64,000 bases of DNA from positions 1 through 64,000 of the forward strand of contig NZ_JOEV01000009.1 in assembly GCF_000721105.1 (NCBI RefSeq), read 5' to 3'. The notes beneath the pieces are model-generated. The model searched no databases and was not told the origin of the DNA. It was given only the letters and a program-made list of their open reading frames with translations. Positions 55,811 to 63,059 of this stretch are shown one piece after another. Source of the DNA: Streptomyces cellulosae (GTDB lineage: Bacteria; Actinomycetota; Actinomycetes; Streptomycetales; Streptomycetaceae). Made by a program: the position numbers and the translations under genes. Every line of letters begins with the position of its first letter. The stretch's first letter is position 1.

Positions 55811-57054
55811 GCCCCAGTCAGCTTCGCGAACTTCTCTTCGAACTCGGTTTCTTCCTTCGAGCTCAGCGAGCGGAAGGCGTGGGACTTCGCGGCCATGGCC
55901 TTGTCCGGGATGATCAGCGGGTTGTTCGCCGCATCCTTGTCGAGCTTCTCCAGCTCGGGCTTCACGCCGTCGACCGGACACACGTAGTTGATGTACGCGG
56001 CGAGTTCGGCGGCCGGCCCGGGCTCGTAGTAGTAGTCGATGAGCCGCTCGGCGTTCGTCTTGTGCCGGGCCTTGTTGGGGATCAGCAGGTTGTCGGTCGA
56101 CGTCATGTAGCCGCTGTCCGGGATGAGGAAGTCGATGTCGGGGCTGTCCGCCTTGAGCTGGACCACGTCGCCGGCCCAGGCGATACAGGCCGCGAAGTCG
56201 CCGCTGGTGAGGTCGGAGGTGTAGTCGTTGCCGGTGAAGCGCCGGATCTGGCCCTTGTCGACGGCCTTCTGGAGACGGGCGATCACCGCGTCGTAGTCGT
56301 CGGCGGTGAACTTCGCCGGGTCCTTGCCCATGTCCAGCAGGGTCATCCCGATGCTGTCGCGCATCTCCGACAGGAAGCCGACGCGGCCTTTGAGCTTGGG
56401 ATTGTCGAGCAGGTCGGAGACGGACTTCACCTCGACGCCGTCGAGGGCCTTCTTGTTGTAGGCGATGACCGTCGAGATGCCCTGCCAGACGTACGAGTAG
56501 GCGCGGCCGGGGTCCCAGTCGGGGCTGCGGAACTGGGCGGACAGGTTGGCGTAGGCGTGCGGCAGCAGGGAGGGGTCCAGCTTCTGCACCCAGCCCAGCC
56601 GGATGAGGCGGCCGGCCAGCCAGTCGGTGAGGACGATGAGGTCGCGGCCGGTGTCCTGGCCTGCGGCGAGCTGCGGCTTGATCTTGCCGAAGAACTCGTT
56701 GTTGTCGTTGATGTCCTCGGTGTACTTGACCTTGATGCCGGTCTTCTTCGTGAACTGGTCGAGCGTGGGGTGGTGCTTCTCGCTGTCGTCCACGTCCATG
56801 TACTCGGTCCAGTTGGAGAAGTTGACGATCTTCTCCTTCGCCGAGTGGTCGTCCGCGGAGACGCCTCCCTGCGTCTTGCCCGCCGCGGGGATGCCGCAGG
56901 CGCTGAGCGCCCCGAGACCGCCGACCGCGAGCGCGCCGCCCGCGGAGGCGCGCAGCAGTGAACGCCGGGTCATGGCGGCCCTGCCGTTCCTGAGGCTGCG
57001 CCGCATGGCGGCCACCTGGGCCGGGGACAGGCGGTCGGGCTCGTACTGCTCCAT
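55807..57054 (-). CDS. Polyamine-binding lipoprotein, PotD-like
   Basis: A 415-residue extracellular binding protein. A Tat motif (MTRRSLLRAS) and lipobox LSAC (C53) follow an unusual 27-residue cytoplasmic-type extension, so export may depend on the inner MTRRS segment. The mature part begins with VNFSNWTEYMD, which is typical of PotD/PotF, and contains the acidic and aromatic residues that line polyamine pockets (NWTEY, WQGIST). The start ATG 57054 has AAAGGG ten bases upstream, inside a tandem-repeat array. Confidence 0.92.
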   Translation of the reverse strand: MEQYEPDRLSPAQVAAMRRSLRNGRAAMTRRSLLRASAGGALAVGGLGALSACGIPAAGKTQGGVSADDHSAKEKIVNFSNWTEYMDVDDSEKHHPTLDQFTKKTGIKVKYTEDINDNNEFFGKIKPQLAAGQDTGRDLIVLTDWLAGRLIRLGWVQKLDPSLLPHAYANLSAQFRSPDWDPGRAYSYVWQGISTVIAYNKKALDGVEVKSVSDLLDNPKLKGRVGFLSEMRDSIGMTLLDMGKDPAKFTADDYDAVIARLQKAVDKGQIRRFTGNDYTSDLTSGDFAACIAWAGDVVQLKADSPDIDFLIPDSGYMTSTDNLLIPNKARHKTNAERLIDYYYEPGPAAELAAYINYVCPVDGVKPELEKLDKDAANNPLIIPDKAMAAKSHAFRSLSSKEETEFEEKFAKLTGA

Positions 57055-57061
57055 GCGCGTG

Positions 57062-57130
57062 GTGCCCTTTCGGGAGTGCCCTTTGGGGAGTGGCCTTGTG
57101 GAGTGCCTTTTCGGGAGTGCCTTTTCGGGA
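57062..57130. repeat. Five 14-bp tandem repeats carrying the PotD ribosome site
   Basis: Five units of GTGCCTTTTCGGGA type (two identical, two with one or two changes, one 13 bp) lie just upstream of the binding-protein start. On the coding strand each unit contains a purine-rich GAAAAGG or GAAAGGG; the last forms the ribosome site of the gene. Confidence 0.85.
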
Positions 57131-57166
57131 GGGTGTACGGCCGCTGGCCGGGCGGCCCGGATACGG

Positions 57167-58702
57167 CTACCGGTCCCCGAAGATCGTGCGGTGCCAGTCC
57201 TTCCGCGACACCGCCGTGTTGTCGAACATGACGTGCTTGATCTGGGTGTATTCCTCGAACGAGTACATGGACATGTCCTTGCCGAAGCCGGACGCCCGGT
57301 ACCCGCCGTGGGGCATCTCGCTGATGATCGGAATGTGGTCGTTGACCCACACACAGCCCGCCTTGATCTCGCGGGTGGCACGGTTCGCCCGGTACACGTC
57401 CCGGCTCCACGCGGAGGCGGCGAGCCCGTACGGGGTGTCGTTGGCCAGCCGGATCCCCTCGTCGTCGCTGTCGAAGGGCAGGACGACCAGGACCGGCCCG
57501 AAGAGCTCCGACTGGACGATCTCGCTGTCCTGGGCGGCGTCCGCGACCAGGGTCGGGCGGTAGTACGCGCCGTTCTCGAGCTCCCCCCGCGGAGCCTCGC
57601 CGCCGGTCACCACGCGCGCGTAGGCGCGCGCCCGGTCGACGAAAGCGGCGACGCGGTCACGCTGGACATGGGAGATCAGCGGGCCGAGGTCGGTGCCCGG
57701 CGCGAACGGGTCGCCGAGCCGGACGGTCTCCATGAGGGCGGCCGTCCGCTCGACGAACGCCTCGTAGAGGGGACGTTGCACGTACGCGCGCGTGGCGGCC
57801 GTGCAGTCCTGCCCGGTGTTGATGAGCGCGCCCGCGACCGCGCCGTGGACGGCCGCCTCCAGGTCCGCGTCGTCGAAGACGAGGAAGGGCGCCTTGCCGC
57901 CGAGTTCCAGGTGCAGACGCTTGACGGTGGCGGTGGCGATCTGCGCGACCCTCTTGCCGACGGCGGTGGAGCCGGTGAAGGACGTCATGGCCACGTCCGG
58001 GTGGCCGACGAGATGCTCGCCCGCTTCCTTGCCGGTGCCGTTGACGATGTTGATCACGCCGTCCGGGATCCCGGCGTCGGTGGCGGCCCGCGCGAAGAGC
58101 AGCGAGGTGAGCGGGGTGAGCTCGGCGGGCTTGAGCACGATCGTGTTGCCCGCGGCGATCGCCGGGAGGATCTTCCAGGCGGCCATCTGCAGGGGGTAGT
58201 TCCAGGGCGCGATGGAGCCGACGACACCGATGGGCTCGCGGCGGACGTACGAGGTGTGGTCGCCGGAGTACTCGCCCGCGGACTGGCCCTGGAGGTGGCG
58301 GGCGGCGCCCGCGAAGAAGGCGGTGTTGTCGATGGTGCCGGGGACGTCGAACTCGCGGGTCAGCTTGAGCGGCTTGCCGCACTGGAGGGACTCCGCGCGG
58401 GCGAAGTCCTCCGCCCGGTCGGCGAGGACGGCGGCGAACCGGTGCAGGGCGTCCGAGCGCTCCCCCGGCGTGGCCGAGGACCAGCCCGGGAAGGCGGCGC
58501 GGGCGGCGGCCACGGCGGCGTCGACGTCGGCGGCACTCGCCGGCTCGTACGTGTACACCTCCTCGCCGGTCGACGGGTCGACGACCGCGTGCGTACGGCC
58601 GGAGGTGCCCTGGGTCAGACGGCCCCCGATGAACTGCGCGCCGTCCGCGAAGCGTTCCCGCGCCGGGAATCGTTCCGGGGTGGCAGTGCCCGGGTTGTGC
58701 AT
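57167..58702 (-). CDS. Aminobutyraldehyde-type dehydrogenase (PuuC-like)
   Basis: A 511-residue NAD-dependent dehydrogenase. Cofactor binding is in GSIAPWNYPLQMAAWKILPAIAAG, the base Glu in HLELGGKAPFLVF and the catalytic cysteine in NTGQDCTAATR. GQDCTAATR is common in gamma-aminobutyraldehyde and betaine-aldehyde dehydrogenases. As the first gene of the polyamine operon it would oxidise the aldehyde produced by the FAD oxidase towards GABA or gamma-glutamyl-GABA. The start ATG has a GA-rich ribosome site. Confidence 0.9.
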   Translation of the reverse strand: MHNPGTATPERFPARERFADGAQFIGGRLTQGTSGRTHAVVDPSTGEEVYTYEPASAADVDAAVAAARAAFPGWSSATPGERSDALHRFAAVLADRAEDFARAESLQCGKPLKLTREFDVPGTIDNTAFFAGAARHLQGQSAGEYSGDHTSYVRREPIGVVGSIAPWNYPLQMAAWKILPAIAAGNTIVLKPAELTPLTSLLFARAATDAGIPDGVINIVNGTGKEAGEHLVGHPDVAMTSFTGSTAVGKRVAQIATATVKRLHLELGGKAPFLVFDDADLEAAVHGAVAGALINTGQDCTAATRAYVQRPLYEAFVERTAALMETVRLGDPFAPGTDLGPLISHVQRDRVAAFVDRARAYARVVTGGEAPRGELENGAYYRPTLVADAAQDSEIVQSELFGPVLVVLPFDSDDEGIRLANDTPYGLAASAWSRDVYRANRATREIKAGCVWVNDHIPIISEMPHGGYRASGFGKDMSMYSFEEYTQIKHVMFDNTAVSRKDWHRTIFGDR

Positions 58703-58771
58703 GTCGCTCTCGCTCTCCTCCGCCGGCGCCCCGCGATGGTCGGAGGCGGGTGGCGTAGCTCCAGCTCGATT

Positions 58772-58810
58772 TGAGTGCCGATCCTGACAGAGCAAAGGGC
58801 ACTCAACAAG
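58772..58810 (-). promoter_or_regulatory. Promoter and inverted-repeat operator of the polyamine operon
   Basis: On the leftward strand, -35 TTGTTG (58805-58810), 17 bp, and -10 CAGGAT (58782-58787) precede the dehydrogenase start by about 70 bp. A perfect 9-bp inverted repeat, TTGAGTGCC (58772-58780) and GGCACTCAA (58799-58807), brackets the -10 and touches the -35, as expected for a regulator site. Confidence 0.5.
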
Positions 58811-58889
58811 GGATTCCGTTGTTGCCTTTTGGTTACGCGACGGAATCTGTCGACCGGGTGTCGAGTCGGCCTGGAAAAGGAGGGACGGA

Positions 58890-59546
58890 ATGTCAGTGGC
58901 GGCTGTCAGACTCGCCTGCATGGAGAGGACCAGGGGGATGATCTACTCACGGGAAGCGCTGATCACGGAGATCCGGGCGGGGGCCCGGTTCAAGTACCTG
59001 TACTTCTGGGGGCACCGGCCACGGCCTGACGGCCGGATCGGGGCGAGCTGCCTGAGCCAGTGGTGGCCGTCGCCGTTCACCGTGGCCGGGGTGACCTACG
59101 CGACCGCCGAGCACTGGATGATGGCGGGCAAGGCGCGGCTCTTCGACGACGCCGAGGCGGAGCGACGGGTGCTGGCGGCCGGCCATCCGGCCGAGGCCAA
59201 GAAGGCGGGGCGGCTGGTGCGCGGCTTCGACGAGGCCGTATGGGAGCGCGAGCGGTTCGGGATCGTGGTCGAGGGCAGCATGCACAAGTTCGCCTCGGAC
59301 CCCGGCCTGCGGGAGTTCCTGCTGTCCACGGGCGAGCGAAGCGGGAGGGGCGGCCTCCCGGCCGAAGGCTGGGGCAGGGTGCTGGTGGAGGCGAGCCCGG
59401 TGGACCGGGTGTGGGGCATCGGCCTCGCCGCGGACGATCCGGCGGCCGAGGATCCCGAGCGGTGGCGGGGGCCGAACCTGCTGGGTTTCGCGCTGATGGA
59501 AGCGCGGGACCGACTGCGGGCGGGGCTCACGGACCGGGGGGAATGA
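58890..59546 (+). CDS. NADAR-family protein (YbiA-like)
   Basis: A 218-residue protein with YLYFWGHRPRPDGRIGASCLSQWWPSPF, TYATAEHWMMAGKARLF and later SPVDRVWGIGL and NLLGFALMEARD, the conserved blocks of the NADAR (NAD and ADP-ribose) superfamily. Members include YbiA-type N-glycosidases acting on riboflavin intermediates and enzymes that remove ADP-ribose from guanine in DNA. Which activity applies is unknown; no DarT-like toxin is adjacent. The ATG 58890 follows AAGGAGGG, a strong ribosome site. Confidence 0.88.
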   Translation: MSVAAVRLACMERTRGMIYSREALITEIRAGARFKYLYFWGHRPRPDGRIGASCLSQWWPSPFTVAGVTYATAEHWMMAGKARLFDDAEAERRVLAAGHPAEAKKAGRLVRGFDEAVWERERFGIVVEGSMHKFASDPGLREFLLSTGERSGRGGLPAEGWGRVLVEASPVDRVWGIGLAADDPAAEDPERWRGPNLLGFALMEARDRLRAGLTDRGE

Positions 59547-59548
59547 GG

Positions 59549-59576
59549 CGGGGCCGGCCCTCTCGGGCCGGCCCCG
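59549..59576. terminator. Hairpin after the NADAR gene
   Basis: A perfect 12-bp stem (CGGGGCCGGCCC and complement) with a TCTC loop starts two bases past the stop, between convergent genes. Confidence 0.75.
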
Positions 59577-59650
59577 TCTCCACCGCGGAATCTCACGGAC
59601 TCAGCCTGACTTGGGCGGACCGAGGCCGGCGCACGCGCACTCCGGCTGAC

Positions 59651-60175
59651 TCAGATGGCGCTCATGACGCTCGCGAAGGCCAGGAGCCCCAGCAGCGGCA
59701 GGATCACCGTGGCGACGATCCCGCAGACGAGACCGGCGGTCGCCGCGCCCTTGTTGGTGGCCTCGCCACGGCCCGCCCGGCCCCGGCCGATCGCGCCGAA
59801 GATGATCGCCAGGATCCCGAGTATGACCCCGAAGAACCACAGGACGAACGTCACGCTGAAGACGACGCCGATGATGCCCAGCACCAGTCCGGTCGTGCCC
59901 ATGCCGTTGCTCGGCTGCGTTGCCATGCCGTAGCCGGGCGTCTGCGGGTAGGCGCCCACCGCGGGGGCGACCGGGTAGGACGGCGCCGGGCTCCCGTAGG
60001 AGGGCGCCGGGCTCCCGTAGGGCTGGGCCGGGTTCGGATAGCCGTACCCCGGAGCGGACCCGGCCGGCGGATAGGCGTAGCCGCCGGCCGGCGGCTGGGA
60101 CGGCGGCTGTGACGGCTGTGGCGGCTGCTGCGGCGGCGGCCCGAACCCACCGGATCCGGGATTGGCGTCGGACAT
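59651..60175 (-). CDS. DUF4190 membrane protein
   Basis: A 174-residue protein with a long Pro/Gly/Tyr/Ser-rich N-terminal tail containing a repeated PSYGSPA, then two membrane helices (GLVLGIIGVVFSVTFVLWFFGVILGILAIIFGAIG and AGLVCGIVATVILPLLGLLAF) separated by a charged NKGAA-type loop. This is the DUF4190 arrangement, of unknown function. The start ATG 60175 has GGAGAG seven bases upstream. Confidence 0.85.
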   Translation of the reverse strand: MSDANPGSGGFGPPPQQPPQPSQPPSQPPAGGYAYPPAGSAPGYGYPNPAQPYGSPAPSYGSPAPSYPVAPAVGAYPQTPGYGMATQPSNGMGTTGLVLGIIGVVFSVTFVLWFFGVILGILAIIFGAIGRGRAGRGEATNKGAATAGLVCGIVATVILPLLGLLAFASVMSAI

Positions 60176-60254
60176 GAACTGCTCTCCCCTCGTTGCCTGC
60201 CAGGGCATCGTAGTGGCCCCGGTCACCTCGGGGATGCGGTTGTGCGGGCCGGAT

Positions 60255-61022
60255 TCAGCGCTCCGACGCGGCGGACACCGACACGGCGTGGAGGGCGCCG
60301 TAGGAGGAACCGGAGTCCCAGTCGTCCTCCGAGTTGATCGCGGCCGTGATCCCGATGGCGATGAGCACGATGACCGCGACACCGAGGACGATGCCGACGA
60401 TGCCCGTGATCAGACCTGCCTGCGCCTGGCCGTGGTTGTCGGCCTCGCCGCGCTGGACGCGCTTCTTGCCCTTGATGCCGAAGATCACGGCGAGGATGCC
60501 GAGCACGATCGAGACGACGCCGTAGAGGCAGAACAGACAGCAGGCCAGGATGCCCAGGACCATCGCGGCGGTGCCCATGCCGTTCTGCGGCGGCGCCTGC
60601 ATACCGGGCCAGCCGTAGCCGGCGGGATAGGACGGGTAGCCGTATCCGCCGGGGGCCGCGGGGTCCGGGGGCGCGAAGGGCGGAGGCGGCACGGCGCCGG
60701 GGCCGGAAGCGTCCGCGCCCGGGAAGGGCGGAGGCGGCACGGCACCGGGGCCGGAAGCGTCCGCGCCCGGGAAGGGGGTGGCGCCGGGGGGCGGGTAGCC
60801 GGGCGAGCCGTGGCCGGGGGCGGCGAACCCGTCGGCGGGCATCGAGGTGACCGTGGCCTGGTCGTGCACGGACGGCGGCTGCGCGGCGGGAGGCTGCCCG
60901 GTGCCGGGCACCTGGCCGGAGCCGGGGGTCCGGTCCTTGTCCAGGGACGGCCTGCTCTCCGGTGGTGCCCAGGGGTCGCGGCCGCCCCCGGCCTCCCCGC
61001 CCGGCTGCGTTGCGTCCGTCAT
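60255..61022 (-). CDS. DUF4190 membrane protein with duplicated proline-rich segment
   Basis: A 255-residue paralogue of its neighbour. The N-terminal 140 residues are Pro/Gly/Ala-rich and include a 16-residue direct duplication (FPGADASGPGAVPPPP twice). Two membrane helices (MVLGILACCLFCLYGVVSIVLGILAVIFGIKG and LITGIVGIVLGVAVIVLIAIG) flank the loop VQRGEADNHGQA. The tandem pair of DUF4190 genes suggests duplication. The start ATG 61022 follows a G-run. Confidence 0.85.
   Translation of the reverse strand: MTDATQPGGEAGGGRDPWAPPESRPSLDKDRTPGSGQVPGTGQPPAAQPPSVHDQATVTSMPADGFAAPGHGSPGYPPPGATPFPGADASGPGAVPPPPFPGADASGPGAVPPPPFAPPDPAAPGGYGYPSYPAGYGWPGMQAPPQNGMGTAAMVLGILACCLFCLYGVVSIVLGILAVIFGIKGKKRVQRGEADNHGQAQAGLITGIVGIVLGVAVIVLIAIGITAAINSEDDWDSGSSYGALHAVSVSAASER
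60675..60770. repeat. 48-bp direct duplication in the DUF4190 gene
   Basis: Two 48-bp copies lie head to tail (60675-60722 and 60723-60770) and differ at a single base. The reading frame is kept. The near identity suggests a recent event. Confidence 0.9.
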
Positions 61023-61206
61023 TGTGATGTCCCCCCAAGGTCGATCGTTCCGCCATGCTACGGCCTGACGAACCGCACGCCGGAGCCGGTACCGGCCGCC
61101 GAGGCGGCTCCGCGCGGCCACGGCCTACGATGTCAGCGCACTCGATCAGCCGATCACCCGCGCCGCACCGCACCCGGTGCCCGGCGCCCTGCCCGGGGAG
61201 GCCCCC

Positions 61207-62268
61207 ATGACCGACCACCTCGTCGACGCCCGTGCCCCACGCGAACTGCACGCCTTCATCGCGTCGCTGCCCAAGGCCGAACTGCATGTGCACCACGTCG
61301 GCTCGGCCTCCCCGCGCATCGTGTCGACCCTGGCCGCCCGCCACCCCGACTCCAAGGTGCCCACGGACCCCGAGGCCCTGGCCGACTACTTCACCTTCAC
61401 GGACTTCGCCCACTTCATCGACGTCTACCTGAGCGTCGTCGACCTGATCCGCACGCCGGAGGACGTACGGCTGCTGACGTACGAGGTGGCCCGGGATCTG
61501 GCCCGGCAGCAGGTGCGGTACGCCGAGCTGACCATCACGCCGTTCTCCTCCACCCGCCGGGGCATAGACGAGCTCGCCTTCATGGAGGCGATCGAGGACG
61601 CCCGCAAGGCGGCGGAGGCCGAACTCGGCACGATCCTGCGCTGGTGCTTCGACATCCCGGGCGAGGCCGGGCTGGAGGCCGCCGAGGAGACGGTACGGCT
61701 GGCCACCGACGAGCGGCTGCGTCCGGAGGGGCTGGTGTCGTTCGGGCTCGGGGGGCCCGAGATCGGCGTGCCCCGGCCGCAGTTCAAGCCCCACTTCGAC
61801 CGGGCGATCGCCGCCGGTCTGCACTCCGTCCCGCACGCCGGCGAGACCACCGGCCCCGAGACGGTGTGGGACGCCCTCACCCACCTGCGGGCCGAGCGCA
61901 TCGGCCACGGCACCAGCTCGGCACGGGACGAGAAGCTCCTCGCCCACCTCGCCGAGCACCGGATCCCGCTCGAGGTGTGCCCGACCTCCAACATCGCCAC
62001 GCGCGCGGTGCGCACCCTCGACGAGCACCCGATCAAGGAGTTCGTGAAGGCCGGGGTGCCGGTCACGATCAACTCCGACGACCCGCCGATGTTCGGCACC
62101 GACCTCAACAACGAGTACGCGGTCGCCGCCCGGCTGCTGGACCTCGACGAGCACGGCGTGGCCGAACTGGCGAAGAACGCGGTCGACTCCTCGTTCCTCG
62201 ACGAGGCCGGCAAGACCCGGATCAAGGGCGAGATCGACACGTACACCGCGCGGTGGCTCGCCCCCTGA
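61207..62268 (+). CDS. Adenosine-deaminase-family enzyme, possibly aminodeoxyfutalosine deaminase
   Basis: A 353-residue metal-dependent deaminase. The zinc ligands are visible: HVHH in AELHVHHVGSAS, the His in SVPHAGETTG, the catalytic His in RIGHGTSS and the Asp in TINSDDPPMFG. Classic adenosine deaminases usually have a glutamate in the first motif (HLEGS-type), here HHVGS, a form found in the COG1816 subgroup that includes 6-aminodeoxyfutalosine deaminases of the menaquinone pathway. The start ATG 61207 has GGGGAGG five bases upstream. Confidence 0.88.
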   Translation: MTDHLVDARAPRELHAFIASLPKAELHVHHVGSASPRIVSTLAARHPDSKVPTDPEALADYFTFTDFAHFIDVYLSVVDLIRTPEDVRLLTYEVARDLARQQVRYAELTITPFSSTRRGIDELAFMEAIEDARKAAEAELGTILRWCFDIPGEAGLEAAEETVRLATDERLRPEGLVSFGLGGPEIGVPRPQFKPHFDRAIAAGLHSVPHAGETTGPETVWDALTHLRAERIGHGTSSARDEKLLAHLAEHRIPLEVCPTSNIATRAVRTLDEHPIKEFVKAGVPVTINSDDPPMFGTDLNNEYAVAARLLDLDEHGVAELAKNAVDSSFLDEAGKTRIKGEIDTYTARWLAP

Positions 62269-62311
62269 CGCCCGTGCACCGCCCGGTCCGACGCCCGTGC
62301 ACCGCCCGGTC
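62267..62311. repeat. 23-bp direct repeat at the deaminase stop codon
   Basis: Two copies of a 22-23-bp unit beginning GACGCCCGTGCACC lie back to back; the first starts inside the deaminase stop codon. It is the kind of short duplication left by slippage. Confidence 0.75.
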
Positions 62312-62366
62312 GCCCGCCCCGGAGCCCGACGCCGCCGGGCCCGCCGGGGCCGACCACAATGGGCGC

Positions 62367-63053
62367 ATGCAGAAGCTGACCGCCGTGGCCCACCGCGGCG
62401 ACCCCTACCGCGTCCGTGAGAACACCCTCGACTCGCTGCGTTCCGCGCTCCGGCGGGGCGCGGACGCGGTCGAGATCGACGTACGGCTCACCCGCGACGG
62501 TGTGCCCGTCCTGCTGCACGACGACACGCTGAAGCGGCTGTGGGAGCACGACCGTCCACTGCTGTCGCTGTCGGCGGACGAGGTGCGCGGACTCACGGAC
62601 GCCCGGGTGCCGACGCTGGCGCAGGCGCTGGCCGCGACCGACGGCGGCCGCGTGATGATCGACCTGCCGGGCACACCGGATGTCCGGGCGGCCCGCCGGG
62701 TCGTGGACGTGGTGCGCGAGTGCGGGGCCGAGGAGCGTGTGTACTACTGCGCGGGCGCCCGGGCCATGCTCGCCGTACGCGCCGCCGACCCGGCCGCCGA
62801 GATCGCGCTGACCTGGACCACCCTGGCCCCACCGCGTCCCGCGCTGCTGTCCGCGGTCCGTCCGCGCTGGCTCAACTACCGCTTCGGCCTGGTCGACCAC
62901 GCCCTCGCCGAACGGGTCCACACCGACGGTTACCTCCTGTCCGTCTGGACCCCCGACACCCGCCGCTCGATGCGCCGCCTCATCGGCATGGGCGTCGACT
63001 CGATCACGACCAACCGCATCGACGCGCTGCGCGCCCTGTGCGACGGCGGCTAG
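62367..63053 (+). CDS. Glycerophosphodiester phosphodiesterase
   Basis: A 228-residue GDPD-family protein. The catalytic AHRGDPYRVRENTLDSL (His-Arg and Glu-Asn), the metal-binding EIDVRLTRDGVPVLLHD, and the C-terminal VWTPD and SITTNR segments are all present. It hydrolyses glycerophosphodiesters to glycerol-3-phosphate and an alcohol. No signal peptide is visible. The ATG at 62367 lacks a clear ribosome site. Confidence 0.9.
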   Translation: MQKLTAVAHRGDPYRVRENTLDSLRSALRRGADAVEIDVRLTRDGVPVLLHDDTLKRLWEHDRPLLSLSADEVRGLTDARVPTLAQALAATDGGRVMIDLPGTPDVRAARRVVDVVRECGAEERVYYCAGARAMLAVRAADPAAEIALTWTTLAPPRPALLSAVRPRWLNYRFGLVDHALAERVHTDGYLLSVWTPDTRRSMRRLIGMGVDSITTNRIDALRALCDGG

Positions 63054-63059
63054 CGCCCG

